NCBI GenBank assembly: GCA_017437945.1
Contig: JAFRWP010000005.1
Span: forward strand, 1 to 64,000
Reading direction: 5' to 3'
Length of the DNA: 64,000 bases
From: Candidatus Saccharimonadota bacterium
Lineage (GTDB): Bacteria; Patescibacteriota; Saccharimonadia; Saccharimonadales; Saccharimonadaceae
A model generated the notes under the pieces. The model had not been told where the DNA came from. It ran no database searches and saw only the letters and a list, made by a program, of their open reading frames with translations. The position numbers and the translations under genes were made by a program. Of this stretch, positions 24,843-33,917 are shown piece by piece (the first letter of the stretch is position 1; each line of letters begins with the position of its first letter).

Positions 24843-25651
24843 TGGCGGACTATGATTACTGGCAGAAGCAAGGGCTGAAGCCGTTATTTGGAGAGGTAGA
24901 TCTTGAACGTCCAGAACAAAGGCGTTTTGCAGGAAAATTATTGATAATTGGCGGCAATAAAGGGGCGTTTTTTGCGGTTGCAAATGCGATGAATGAGGCG
25001 CATAAAATGGGGGTTGGTGAGGTACGTGCATTATTGCCGAATTCGCTAAAAAATCAGGTACCAAGTACGCCGGAGGTTTATTTTGCAGAAGCTGAGAAAT
25101 CGGGAGCGTTCGGGAAAAACTCGTTGCAGGATTTATTAATCCAGGCAGAGTGGGCGGAAGCGATTGTGTTAATTGGCGATATGGGTAAGAATGCCGAAAC
25201 GACGATGGCATTTACGGAATTTATGAAGAAGTGCGACAAGCCGTTGTTTATCACGCGCGATGCGGTAGATGCGGTAACGCCAGACGTAATGAACTGGGCG
25301 GTTGCGCGCGAGGGGGAGACGTCGTTGTTGCTATCAATGCCGCAGTTGCAAAAAATGATGAGGACTCTGTATTATCCGAAAGTCATTACTTTATCTATGC
25401 CAACGAATCAATTAATTGAGACTCTGCATAAATTTACGGTCTCGTATGATTTATCGTTGATTACTTTTCATAATAATCAGATTATCGTTGCGCAACACGG
25501 GGAAGTAGTTTCGGAAGATATAAAGGATACGGAATGGTCACCGATTACGATTTGGGGCGGCGCGTTGGCGATACATGAAGCGGTTTTAAAACTTTGGAAT
25601 AATAGTATAGAAACGCGCAAAGTTTTAGCGTGCGCATTACTATATAAATAA
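24842..25651 (+). CDS. YjeF-C / ribokinase-like protein, probably degenerate
   Basis: 269 residues. KLLIIGGNKGAFFAVANAMNEAHKMGVGEVRALLP resembles (by position 30-65) the nucleotide-binding start of NAD(P)HX dehydratases, and TRDAVDAVTP lines up with the DADAL region. The catalytic GTGD-type loop is replaced by WGGALAI, so activity is doubtful. It starts on the last base of the xth stop and probably shares its transcript. A sensor or structural role is possible; the assignment is tentative. Confidence 0.45.
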   Translation: MADYDYWQKQGLKPLFGEVDLERPEQRRFAGKLLIIGGNKGAFFAVANAMNEAHKMGVGEVRALLPNSLKNQVPSTPEVYFAEAEKSGAFGKNSLQDLLIQAEWAEAIVLIGDMGKNAETTMAFTEFMKKCDKPLFITRDAVDAVTPDVMNWAVAREGETSLLLSMPQLQKMMRTLYYPKVITLSMPTNQLIETLHKFTVSYDLSLITFHNNQIIVAQHGEVVSEDIKDTEWSPITIWGGALAIHEAVLKLWNNSIETRKVLACALLYK

Positions 25652-25655
25652 AAAG

Positions 25656-25679
25656 CCGCCCCTTGATGGGGCGGTTTTT
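25656..25679. terminator. bidirectional terminator
   Basis: CCGCCCC/GGGGCGG stem (25656-25662 with 25668-25674) flanked by A and T runs between two convergent genes. Confidence 0.9.
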
Positions 25680-25692
25680 GATGGGGCGGAGT

Positions 25693-26730
25693 TTATTCAT
25701 CAGAAGATCGTTCGACTAGTTCAACTTCCTTAACGGTTGGCATGACGCGTTTGTAATCTATGACGATGCTAAGGATGCTCAGGGCAGCTACAAGAATAAT
25801 GCTGCCAAGGTTAAAGATAGCAAGTTGTTCGCGTAGAGTGGGGAAGCTTAGCGAAAGGGCTAGCAGGCCGAGGAATACGCACATCATGACCATGCGGATT
25901 TTATCGATAAGGCCAGCGGCTGTACCGTCTCTGAACATATGATGGTAGAGCGCGAACCAGACGATGAAGGCGACATCGCGGAAAGCCATGATGCCTAATG
26001 AGACGTAAAAAATGACGCGGTGCAGGTTATCTTCTTGGAATACGGTGCCGGATGTAGCAACTAAGAATGCGACGACGACCGGATAGAAGATTATCTTATC
26101 GCCGAGCGGATCAAGTGCTTTGCCGGCTCTAGTGAAGGCTTTTAGTTTGCGCGCAAAGAAACCGTCAACGGCATCCGTGAGCATGGCGCCTGCGAGGATG
26201 ATGGTAGCAATAAGGCTACTCTCTTTACCAAATGGTTGTGCAGCGTAGATGTGCGGAACCAGCAGAGAGAAAGCAATACGCGTGATGGAGATCCAGTTCG
26301 GAATGCCAATGTGACCATTAGTGCCGATTAGCCAGCTATCATCTCGAAAATTCATCGTCTTGAGGATTGCGTAGAAAGTATGATAAACCGCCGTAATGAT
26401 GGCGAGATACCAAACGCAACTGTTCACGAGAATATTCTGATATTTTTCGTGATACATCACTGCTAGGGTAATCATCAATACGATGCGTATTACGAGTGGC
26501 GCGATGGCGTTGATTGGGCTGGTTTTGTGATGGCCATTCGCATCCAGCCAAGCACCATAAGAGAATATGATGATGAGATCGCAGAGGATGACAATGGCTA
26601 ATGGATAAATGTATGAGGATTTGCTGACGAGCAGAGCGGAACCAATGTCGATGCAAAACAGGGCTAACCCTGGCAATGACGTTTTGCCGTTCATGAGCGC
26701 AGCAAACCAGCGCGATAGTAGCCGGAACAT
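25693..26730 (-). CDS. CDP-alcohol phosphatidyltransferase
   Basis: 345 residues, all-helical membrane enzyme of phospholipid headgroup synthesis. The signature D-x2-DG-x2-AR-x8-G-x3-D-x3-D is intact: DAVDGFFARKLKAFTRAGKALDPLGDK (residues about 180-206). It is longer than typical PgsA proteins (about 190), the extra being an N-terminal set of four hydrophobic segments. Its acceptor alcohol (glycerol phosphate, inositol phosphate or other) cannot be read from sequence. AAAGGAG precedes ATG 26730. Confidence 0.88.
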   Translation of the reverse strand: MFRLLSRWFAALMNGKTSLPGLALFCIDIGSALLVSKSSYIYPLAIVILCDLIIIFSYGAWLDANGHHKTSPINAIAPLVIRIVLMITLAVMYHEKYQNILVNSCVWYLAIITAVYHTFYAILKTMNFRDDSWLIGTNGHIGIPNWISITRIAFSLLVPHIYAAQPFGKESSLIATIILAGAMLTDAVDGFFARKLKAFTRAGKALDPLGDKIIFYPVVVAFLVATSGTVFQEDNLHRVIFYVSLGIMAFRDVAFIVWFALYHHMFRDGTAAGLIDKIRMVMMCVFLGLLALSLSFPTLREQLAIFNLGSIILVAALSILSIVIDYKRVMPTVKEVELVERSSDE

Positions 26731-26859
26731 CTTTAATCAACTCCTTTCAATGTACTTTCGGTCTGTATGTAATCGGTCGCCAAAATGTTGACGACACGTT
26801 AGTTCGAATGGCTTGATTATGCCAAAAATATGGGGTAGAAGCAAGCTTAATCATTATGC

Positions 26860-26865
26860 TACAAT
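26860..26865 (+). promoter_or_regulatory. extended -10 box, leaderless start at 26872
   Basis: TATGC precedes TACAAT, six bases before ATG 26872. Confidence 0.65.
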
Positions 26866-26871
26866 ATGCTT

Positions 26872-27894
26872 ATGGATAAGAAGGTTTTGGGGATAAGTGT
26901 AGGAGATATGCCTCTTTGGAAGTATTTCCTCTTTGCGATGATTGCGTGTTTTTCGCTTTCGGCGCTAATAATTATTATCTTTATTTTGGGCGGCTGGACC
27001 TTTATGGGCGGTGCCGTTGGAATGTTACTACTAAAGATATGCGCATCGTCATCCGTACTCGGTCTATTCTCATTATTTACGATGAACAATTTATTCCGTC
27101 GCGAGAGTAGCAATAACTACGTAAGAATAGCGTCGACGGCGGCGTTGGTATTGAATATCGTCTGGGTGCTACCATGGTTGCTAGTGGTATGGGATGCGTT
27201 TGATGGTCTCAAGAATCGTTGCGTTGAGCCTTCGTATTCCTATTATTCATACTATGATTATGATTACGATAGTGAGTCTTATCGAAAGGCAGAAGAAGAG
27301 TATCGTAATGCATGGAATAATTATCAGCAGTGCAAAATGCCGTACGAGAATGCTCTGACTATTGCGTCAAAAACGATTGTGAATGGCATCATTTTGGCGA
27401 TTATCCTGACAACGATAGCAGAGTATCTTGGTTATGAAAACTATACTTCAGCTATTCGGGGCATGAAGTATACAACGATAGCGCTAGCGATTACGATAGG
27501 TGGTTACATACTGTTACTCATAAACTTTGGAGAGTTCAGCCTTATTGGCCCAATAACAGTAAGGGTATTAGCGGTAGGCTTTATTGTTTTAATATTCTGC
27601 GCGATAGTAACGCCAGTCTTAGTAAGGGTGCAAAAGAGGAAATTAAACCCACCCGCTACTGCTGCGGCGACAACTACTTCGAATGAGCAACAGGCGGCAG
27701 TACCGGTAATAGATGAAAAAGCTATAAAAGAAAGAATCCGCGCCGAAGTAGAAGCGGAAGAGCGTGAGAGGATTAGGAAAGAAGTATTGGCGGAGATGGA
27801 GGCAAAGAATAATCACTCTGAGCCGCATTACGATAAGACGATTACTTCGTCTGAAAAACCAGACGATAGCGATCCGTATTTGAATGGAGCATAG
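26872..27894 (+). CDS. membrane protein with Tyr-rich loop, unknown
   Basis: 340 residues. Hydrophobic segments lie at about 15-45, 50-65, 80-100, 165-185, 200-220 and 225-250. Between the third and fourth is a Tyr/Asp/Ser-rich loop (SYYSYYDYDYDSESY) ending in an amphipathic helix. The C-terminal 70 residues form a Glu/Arg-rich coiled-coil. ATG 26872 replaces the ORF's earlier ATG 26866 because the -10 box ends at 26865. No family recognised. Confidence 0.65.
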   Translation: MDKKVLGISVGDMPLWKYFLFAMIACFSLSALIIIIFILGGWTFMGGAVGMLLLKICASSSVLGLFSLFTMNNLFRRESSNNYVRIASTAALVLNIVWVLPWLLVVWDAFDGLKNRCVEPSYSYYSYYDYDYDSESYRKAEEEYRNAWNNYQQCKMPYENALTIASKTIVNGIILAIILTTIAEYLGYENYTSAIRGMKYTTIALAITIGGYILLLINFGEFSLIGPITVRVLAVGFIVLIFCAIVTPVLVRVQKRKLNPPATAAATTTSNEQQAAVPVIDEKAIKERIRAEVEAEERERIRKEVLAEMEAKNNHSEPHYDKTITSSEKPDDSDPYLNGA

Positions 27895-27899
27895 AAAAA

Positions 27900-27921
27900 C
27901 CGCCCTTTCGAGGGCGGTTTT
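27900..27921 (+). terminator. terminator
   Basis: CCGCCCT-TTCG-AGGGCGG stem followed by TTTTA. Confidence 0.9.
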
Positions 27922-28252
27922 ATGTTAGAGGAGAAAATACTAAGACGCGCTGATTCGAATGATTCGCGCGAAGCATTTCAAGGAAGCTTTCGGTACGGAG
28001 CTCAAAATCATAGGCATACCAAAATAGCATAGGGAGCAATTCAAAAAGACCCTGCGGGTCTATCATATCTTGGTGGGCGAGGAGGGATAGCGCACCTCAC
28101 TAATGCTCGGTGCTTGCATCGGGTGTCGCCTCGCAAATAAAAATGCAAGCATTTTTGCTTGCCTCGGCTCCTACGAAGCGTGAACCCTTCGGGTTCTGCG
28201 TCCCTCCAAATAAGATAAAAATATAACTCCTTGCGGAGTCATCTTTTTATCT
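27922..28252. other. 331-base non-coding stretch downstream of tRNA-Leu(CAA)
   Basis: No ORF is supported. Read on the minus strand, away from the tRNA, it holds three terminator-like hairpins: GACTCC-GCAA-GGAGT followed by TATATTTTTAT (28220-28240 region), GCAAGC-AAAAAT-GCTTGC followed by ATTTTTATTT (28140-28170 region), and GACCC-GCA-GGGTC followed by TTTTTG (28045-28062 region). A second copy of the tRNA 3' end (28066-28087) lies just before the last one. A GAACCC-GAA-GGGTTC hairpin lies near 28185-28200. Confidence 0.7.
28066..28087 (-). repeat. duplicate of tRNA-Leu(CAA) 3' end
   Basis: 22 bases identical to 28248-28269, covering five bases after CCA, the CCA, the discriminator, the acceptor 3' strand and part of the T-stem. 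The copies are 182 bases apart in direct orientation. No tRNA body precedes this copy. Confidence 0.85.
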
Positions 28253-28339
28253 TGGTGGGCGAGGAGGGACTTGAACCCTCACGGCATTGCTGCCAACAGA
28301 TTTTGAGTCTGTCGTGTATACCAATTTCACCACTCGCCC
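28253..28339 (-). tRNA. tRNA-Leu (anticodon CAA)
   Basis: 87 bases with encoded CCA. The acceptor stem GGGCGAG/CTCGCCC is perfect, the anticodon loop is CTCAAAA (CAA, reads UUG), the T-arm is GAGGG-TTCAAGT-CCCTC, and a long variable arm marks class II. The D-loop retains GG. Its 3' end is duplicated 182 bases downstream. Confidence 0.96.
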
Positions 28340-28387
28340 AAGCTGGGTGGTAATAGGCTTATTCTATCATAAAAGGTGCGTTTATGC

Positions 28388-28393
28388 TAGAAT
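28388..28393 (+). promoter_or_regulatory. extended -10 box of the sortase gene
   Basis: TATGC followed by TAGAAT, seven bases before ATG 28401. Confidence 0.6.
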
Positions 28394-28400
28394 AAGGGAA

Positions 28401-29711
28401 ATGGATAGTAATAAAGGTGGGCAGTCTAATACTCCTCCAAGCTGGAATGCTTGGAGCAGGGCAGCAGCTGCAAATGCAGCTAAGAATCCAAAACAGGATG
28501 AGCCTGCCAATAAAACGCAACAACTCACGTCGGCGCAGAAACAACAGATGACTGCGACGGAGTTGGCGCGCAAAAAAGTACTAGAAGCCTACAGAAAACA
28601 AGGAAATGCTCCGCAAGAGTATAAGGCTGCCACGACGCAGTCGCCAGCTCCACAAATCACGGCTGATGATTGGCGGAAGTATCATTCTGCGTGGCAAAAT
28701 TACTATCAGAAGTATTACGGTGAATATTACGGGAAGGCGGCCCAGGACTATATCGCGCGCGAAAAGATGAAGATGGAGCGCGCGATGGTAGAAAAGGCGC
28801 GCAAGAACGGTGGCGAGCTTGATGTCGATGAGATTTTGGGTGATAAGGAAATTGATGCGCCGGTAGAGATTGTACCAAAAGAGCCAGAGCAGACTTCGGA
28901 AGAAGTTCAGCAGACATTCCGTGATCAGATTCGTAAAAAGGCCGAGAAACGTGCCAAGAAGACGCGTAAGCGCCGCAAATGGATTCCGTTAGTACTTGGC
29001 GGTTTCGTACTGATTGCGGGCGTTCTGCTGCAATATAACCAGGTAATAGCAGCGCACATTATTGCGTATATGTCGCCAGGTAACAATACTTCTAATTCAA
29101 TTACGGCGCTGGACCCAACTTTGCAGATTGCAACGCATGATTCGCCATATTTGATGATTCCAAAACTGAACGTTGAGGTGCCAGTAGTATTTGGTTCGAA
29201 GACGGATGTGGCTTCGATGAATGTGGCGATGGGCAACGGCGTGGCAAACTTTTCGGTGCCAGGTGCATCGGCTAAGCCAGGAGAGATTGGCAACTTCGTA
29301 ATTTCCGGTCACTCAGCAGGTAACGTTTATCAGAATACGAATTATAAGTTTATTTTCTCCGGTTTGCCAAGGATGGCGGATGGTGATTTGATTTATATGG
29401 ATTACGAAGGGAAGCGCTATGTCTATAAGATGATTGGCCATACGATTGTTTATCCGAATGAAGTGAGCGTCTTGTCGAAGATTGCGAAGGAGCATCCAGA
29501 CAAGCCGTTAATTACGCTTTTGACTTGCTATCCACTGGGGACTTCGCGTCAACGCTATATTATATATGGTGAACAGATTAGCCCATCTTATGATGAAGCG
29601 ACTACGCCGAATCCGACCGAAGAAGAGGAGCCGAGCGCCGATACGACGATGCCGGAAGGTGATCCAACTCCGTTTGAACAGTTCTGGAAGTGGCTAACCG
29701 GACAGTTATAG
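28401..29711 (+). CDS. sortase with long cytoplasmic Gln/Ala-rich extension
   Basis: 436 residues. About 190 cytoplasmic residues (Gln/Ala/Lys-rich, with repeated YYQKYYGEYYG-like tyrosines) precede one membrane helix (WIPLVLGGFVLIAGVLLQY, about 194-213). The extracellular sortase domain has the catalytic His in VISGHS, Cys in TLLTCYP (about 376) and Arg in TSRQRYI. This is a transpeptidase that joins surface proteins to the wall or to each other; the class is not certain (class D/E-like). A shorter, acidic tail ends in FWKWLTGQL. ATG 28401 avoids overlap with the tRNA and follows the -10 box. LPKTG, APKTG and NPATA proteins in this window are possible substrates. Confidence 0.92.
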   Translation: MDSNKGGQSNTPPSWNAWSRAAAANAAKNPKQDEPANKTQQLTSAQKQQMTATELARKKVLEAYRKQGNAPQEYKAATTQSPAPQITADDWRKYHSAWQNYYQKYYGEYYGKAAQDYIAREKMKMERAMVEKARKNGGELDVDEILGDKEIDAPVEIVPKEPEQTSEEVQQTFRDQIRKKAEKRAKKTRKRRKWIPLVLGGFVLIAGVLLQYNQVIAAHIIAYMSPGNNTSNSITALDPTLQIATHDSPYLMIPKLNVEVPVVFGSKTDVASMNVAMGNGVANFSVPGASAKPGEIGNFVISGHSAGNVYQNTNYKFIFSGLPRMADGDLIYMDYEGKRYVYKMIGHTIVYPNEVSVLSKIAKEHPDKPLITLLTCYPLGTSRQRYIIYGEQISPSYDEATTPNPTEEEEPSADTTMPEGDPTPFEQFWKWLTGQL

Positions 29712-29723
29712 GAAATAAAAAAG

Positions 29724-29748
29724 ACTCACCCGGAAAGGTGAGTTTTTT
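29724..29748. terminator. bidirectional terminator
   Basis: ACTCACC/GGTGAGT stem with A-run before and T-run after, between the convergent sortase and PEGA genes. Confidence 0.9.
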
Positions 29749-31255
29749 AGATGTTCAGTTTTCGGCGTTTGAGCTCGTAGCTGTATTCGATTTTATCTAC
29801 TTCGACCGATGTGGCTTCTTCGCTTTCCTCGGTTTGTTCTGGTGTGATGGCGGTAGTAACAAAGTAGTAGAGCCAGCGGTTGTTCTCAGAGAGGCAAATC
29901 GGGAAGGAATTGTTAATTTCGGGGATGATTTCGCGATGATTACTGCCGTCAAAATCTTGAATAAATATTTTGTTCGAATGGTTGTACCAGAGGATATAAT
30001 CGTCGAGCCACTGGGCGGTTACAGGTGCTTCGGTGTGGGAGTCAAAGTAGTCTTTGGTCTCGAAGTCAAAAGCGGTGCGATTGGTGCCGTCGCTAAAGAC
30101 GACGATGTGCAGCTCGGAGTCGCGAATGAGTCGGGTTGGAGTGTAGCTAAGCTCGCGTTTGAGGATAGATTTGAGAGAATTTTTAACGGGTTTGTCGAAG
30201 GAAGGGAAATGTCCGCCGTAGAGATAAATGGTATTGTCGATGCTATAGGCAATCCAATCGTTGCCCCAATATACGCCGGCCGACAGAGTGATGTTTTTGG
30301 CATTTATGCCAGTTAGATCATGAATCATAGTGGCGCCAGTTTCGCCTTCGCGGAAGAGATAGATAGCGCGAGTTTTGGTCGTAACATCAGTGCCGACATA
30401 GATGATGGTGTCGCGATTGCTAGATAAGCTTTCGATGCCGGAAATCTTGGTTTTGTTAATAGTGAGATTGCCGAGGTCGATGAGGTGTAAGTTGCCATTT
30501 TCGACGGCCCATAACTTAGACGCGGAATCGTTTGCCATTAGAATCTTAGAGAAAGTGTAGCCAAACTTGGCAGTAAGATTAACGCTATTTTCTGGTTTTT
30601 CGAGATCAGCTAGATACCAATAGATATTTTCTTCATCTTTCCAGGTAAGGATGGTTTTGTTGCCAGATTCGTTCCAGGAGACGATGCTGAGGTCAGCGGT
30701 GCGAGCGGTCTCTTTGCTGGAGATATTAAGGAGAGTTGCGATATCGATTTTTTGCGGCGTCGGATGATCGTCTTGAAGATTGAGCAGCAAGAGGTCGGTG
30801 GATTCGTTTTCGCCATACAATAAGGATTTGCGATCATAAGAGAAGCTAACGAGACGAGGTGCGTCATAGGTGGCAACATCTTCGGCGATATTCTTGGCCG
30901 GGAAAAGACGTACCCAGTTGATATTTGTTAAGAGGCCGGCATCGATGCGGACGTCTTTCTCCCAGGTGTCGTAGCCAGATTTAGTGACGCGAATATGGTG
31001 CTCGCCGGAGCTGAGCATCTTATTGATGGTGGTGTGACCGAATTGGGTTTTACCGTCGATTTCGACAACAGCGCCGCTTGGATGCGATGAGATTTGAAGC
31101 AAGCCGGATTGTTCGAGGCTGCCGTTTTCATTAAATGAAAAACCCATCGCGAAGAGCATGAGTACAAAAACTATGGCGACTACGGAAAGCCCCATAAAAA
31201 TATTGGTCATGATGACGCGAGCATTTCGTATCTTTTTAACTCTTTTGCGATCCAT
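29747..31255 (-). CDS. PEGA-domain / beta-propeller membrane protein
   Basis: 502 residues. A basic N-terminus and one membrane helix (about 15-40) are followed by a PEGA domain (LLQISSHPSGAVVEIDGK...GEHHIRVTKSGYDTWEKDV, by position about 50-100) and then WD/TolB-like propeller strands (SYDRKSLLYGENESTDLLLLN, abbreviated; IVSWNESGNKTILTW; SIDNTIYLYGG). PEGA domains sit on the outside of cell walls or S-layers. It ends in a Glu-rich stretch and ELKRRKLNI. No enzymatic motif. It converges on the sortase gene. Confidence 0.82.
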   Translation of the reverse strand: MDRKRVKKIRNARVIMTNIFMGLSVVAIVFVLMLFAMGFSFNENGSLEQSGLLQISSHPSGAVVEIDGKTQFGHTTINKMLSSGEHHIRVTKSGYDTWEKDVRIDAGLLTNINWVRLFPAKNIAEDVATYDAPRLVSFSYDRKSLLYGENESTDLLLLNLQDDHPTPQKIDIATLLNISSKETARTADLSIVSWNESGNKTILTWKDEENIYWYLADLEKPENSVNLTAKFGYTFSKILMANDSASKLWAVENGNLHLIDLGNLTINKTKISGIESLSSNRDTIIYVGTDVTTKTRAIYLFREGETGATMIHDLTGINAKNITLSAGVYWGNDWIAYSIDNTIYLYGGHFPSFDKPVKNSLKSILKRELSYTPTRLIRDSELHIVVFSDGTNRTAFDFETKDYFDSHTEAPVTAQWLDDYILWYNHSNKIFIQDFDGSNHREIIPEINNSFPICLSENNRWLYYFVTTAITPEQTEESEEATSVEVDKIEYSYELKRRKLNI

Positions 31256-31403
31256 TTAAACCACACTATTTGAATATAATTATATAACAGAATGATGCTT
31301 ATGCTTAAAAATTTGGTGCGCCCGTGAATAATATTTTTAAAACGCTATTGATTTTCGTGTGATTATGTTTTACGATAGCTTTAGCAGTATTAAGCGAGGT
31401 CAA

Positions 31404-32513
31404 ATGGACGGAATCAATAGAGTAAATAAGGGAACAACTACGGTGCATTCCAGCAACGTAGATCACCGTAGGATTCAAAAGTCCGCTACGCTTAACCGTA
31501 AATTCGTGAAGAAACCAACAGCACGCCCGAGGATTAACGCCGCGGCGGGAGCAGCGTCTAGAAGTCTGAGACAGCATGGCCAACAGCGCCGAATGGATAT
31601 GATTCAGAAGCAGAACACCGTGAAGTTGCAGCCAACGCAGCAAGTTGCACGCCAACAGAGTGCCAAGCAGGCAGCTCAAGTACGGCAACAAGCCGCTCAG
31701 CAACAGGGTGTTGCGGCTAGAGCGATAGCACAGAGAGCGCAGCAGCAGGCTGGACAGCAACAATTAGCGTATGCCAAGCAACAGCAGCAACAGCAACGTG
31801 CGGCGGCAGCTGGCAGGAAGCAGATTATTTCCGAAACGAAAGAGGTTGAGGCAGTACAGCAGAATCGTACGCTCGAAGCAGCCAAGGCGCGTTTGGCGGC
31901 CAGGAAGGCAGCAACGCAGCCAGAGCATATGAGTGCACAGGAATTGAAAGATCGCGCAATCAAGCAAGCATTACGCAAGGTAGAACGTCTCGATGATGAC
32001 GGTACGATGGGTGCGCAATTCAATGAGGCCACTCAGCAGAAACAGCATTTTTGGAAGAGGCGCAGTTTCGCGATTACTGCTTGTATGGCAGTAGTGTCGA
32101 TCGCTTTACTTGGTTATCTAGTAGCCTTGAATATGCCAGATATCTCGGTGCGCGTTGCGGCGATGCAGACTGGTATCGAGAAGCTTTATCCAAGCTATGT
32201 GCCAAATAATTATCGTCTAGATGGTCTAGTCAAGGAAGAGGCTGGCCGCGTGACAATGAACTTTAAGAATGAAGAAGGTAAGAAGTTTATCTTGATGGAG
32301 GAAAAATCGAGCTGGGATTCAGTGGCGGTTCTCTCAAACTACGTCAAGAAAAACTGGGGCGGCGATTATTCCATCGCAAAAGGCCAAGGATTAACGATTT
32401 ATATCTCCGGTTCGAATGCGGCCTGGGTAAACGGTGGTGTCTTCTACGTAATTACGAATGAGGATGGCTCACTAAGCGCAACCGATCTTCACGATATCGC
32501 CGTTTCGCTTTAA
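31404..32513 (+). CDS. membrane protein, Gln/Ala-rich cytoplasmic half, DUF4367-like outer domain
   Basis: 369 residues from ATG 31404, which has GAGGT just upstream. Residues 1-225 are basic and very rich in Gln and Ala, probably disordered or coiled; one membrane helix (FAITACMAVVSIALLGYLVAL) follows. The extracellular 130 residues (YPSYVPNNYRLDGL...GGDYSIAKGQGLTIYISG) resemble DUF4367-type modules of anti-sigma/lipoprotein proteins, from memory. The Q-rich half is encoded by CAG/CAA-rich near-repeats at about 31650-31800. Function unknown. Confidence 0.6.
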   Translation: MDGINRVNKGTTTVHSSNVDHRRIQKSATLNRKFVKKPTARPRINAAAGAASRSLRQHGQQRRMDMIQKQNTVKLQPTQQVARQQSAKQAAQVRQQAAQQQGVAARAIAQRAQQQAGQQQLAYAKQQQQQQRAAAAGRKQIISETKEVEAVQQNRTLEAAKARLAARKAATQPEHMSAQELKDRAIKQALRKVERLDDDGTMGAQFNEATQQKQHFWKRRSFAITACMAVVSIALLGYLVALNMPDISVRVAAMQTGIEKLYPSYVPNNYRLDGLVKEEAGRVTMNFKNEEGKKFILMEEKSSWDSVAVLSNYVKKNWGGDYSIAKGQGLTIYISGSNAAWVNGGVFYVITNEDGSLSATDLHDIAVSL

Positions 32514-32522
32514 AAAAAACAT

Positions 32523-32554
32523 AACCGAGTATCCCCAAAGGAGCTCGGTTTTTT
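32523..32554 (+). terminator. terminator
   Basis: AACCGAG/CTCGGTT stem (32523-32529 with 32544-32550), 14-base loop, T-run. Confidence 0.8.
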
Positions 32555-32585
32555 GCTATAATTAATCTATAGAACAAGGAGGTTT

Positions 32586-33848
32586 ATGATTGAATTTAAG
32601 TACGCGCCAAGCGAGCAAGTTGATGAGGCAGCCTATCAAACGAAGATAGATGAGGCGAGGACCTATGTGGCGCGCGCTCAGCAGGATGATTTTGGTGGTT
32701 GGGTGGACCTTCCGGTGAATTACGACAAAGAAGAATTCGCGCGCATTAAGGCGGCAGCGAAAAAGATTAACGAAGATTCGGACTATTTAGTCTGTATCGG
32801 TATTGGCGGTAGCTATCTTGGCCATCGCGCCGTGATAGAGACGCTGGGTGGCGAACGCGGTCGTACGAAGATTGTATATGCGGGAAACTCCTTGAGCCCG
32901 CGCATGCTCGAGAAAGCGATTGCCGAGGTCGGCGATAAAGATTTTTCAATTAATGTGATTTCGAAATCCGGTACGACGACGGAGCCGGCGGTGGCATTCC
33001 GAGTATTTAAGCAGATTTTGATTGATAAGTATGGCGAAGAGGAAGCGGCGAAGCGTATTTACGCTACGACGGACGCCAATAAAGGCGCATTGCACGATGA
33101 GGCGGTAGCGAAGGGTTATGAAACTTTTGTAGTGCCTGATAATATCGGTGGGCGTTATTCAGTATTAACGGCGGTTGGTCTGTTAGCGATCGCGGTTGCG
33201 GGTGTGAACATTGATGCGTTGATGGATGGCGCCGAAGAAGAGCGCGCGGTTTTGATTTCCGATGGCGGTGCGGCGGCAGAATATGCAGCCATGCGCAATG
33301 TCTTACTCGCGAAGGGGTATGATATCGAGATTTTAGCTAACTTTGAGCCGCAATTTGTGATGTTTAATGAGTGGTGGAAACAGTTGTTTGGCGAGAGTGA
33401 AGGTAAGGAAGGAAAGGGCATTTATCCAGCTAGCGTCGTGGATTCGACCGATCTTCATTCGATGGGGCAGTATATTCAGGAAGGTCGCCGAGCGCTGTTT
33501 GAAACTTTCGTAGAGGTTCAGGGTGAATATCGTGGCGTGACTGTGCCAAGTTTTGGCGAGAACCTTGATGGCTTACAGTACCTAGAAGGCAAAGAATTGG
33601 ATTATATCAACAAGACAGCAAATGTGGCAACGAGGGAAGCGCATAAGGCTGGTGGCGTGCCAGTGTTAGAAATATTGGTACCAGAAATCGATGAGCGGGC
33701 GCTGGGCGGTTTGATTTATTTCTTCGAAATGGCGTGCGCACTGAGCGGCTTTTGCTTGGGCGTAAATCCATTTAATCAGCCGGGCGTGGAAGCGTATAAA
33801 AATCGCATGTTTGAGCTGTTGGGTAAGCCGGGTTACGAGAAAAAATAA
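32586..33848 (+). CDS. pgi: glucose-6-phosphate isomerase
   Basis: Interconverts glucose-6-phosphate and fructose-6-phosphate. 420 residues, the short bacterial form. [27 protein letters not shown] (phosphate-binding SIS blocks), [14 protein letters not shown] and the C-terminal [12 protein letters not shown] are present. AAGGAGG precedes ATG 32586, and a TATAAT box lies at about 32557-32562. With enolase nearby it indicates part of a glycolytic or pentose route. Confidence 0.97.
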   Translation: MIEFKYAPSEQVDEAAYQTKIDEARTYVARAQQDDFGGWVDLPVNYDKEEFARIKAAAKKINEDSDYLVCIGIGGSYLGHRAVIETLGGERGRTKIVYAGNSLSPRMLEKAIAEVGDKDFSINVISKSGTTTEPAVAFRVFKQILIDKYGEEEAAKRIYATTDANKGALHDEAVAKGYETFVVPDNIGGRYSVLTAVGLLAIAVAGVNIDALMDGAEEERAVLISDGGAAAEYAAMRNVLLAKGYDIEILANFEPQFVMFNEWWKQLFGESEGKEGKGIYPASVVDSTDLHSMGQYIQEGRRALFETFVEVQGEYRGVTVPSFGENLDGLQYLEGKELDYINKTANVATREAHKAGGVPVLEILVPEIDERALGGLIYFFEMACALSGFCLGVNPFNQPGVEAYKNRMFELLGKPGYEKK

Positions 33849-33882
33849 CGAAAAGTGGGCGGTGTGCTAACAGGGGTGAAAA

Positions 33883-33911
33883 TTGACTTTTTGGCCCAAG
33901 TATGCTATAAT
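33883..33911 (+). promoter_or_regulatory. strong promoter, leaderless start at 33918
   Basis: TTGACT (33883-33888), 17-base spacer ending TATGC, TATAAT (33906-33911), then six bases to ATG 33918. This is the clearest example of the leaderless architecture in the window. Confidence 0.85.
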
Positions 33912-33917
33912 AGATAG

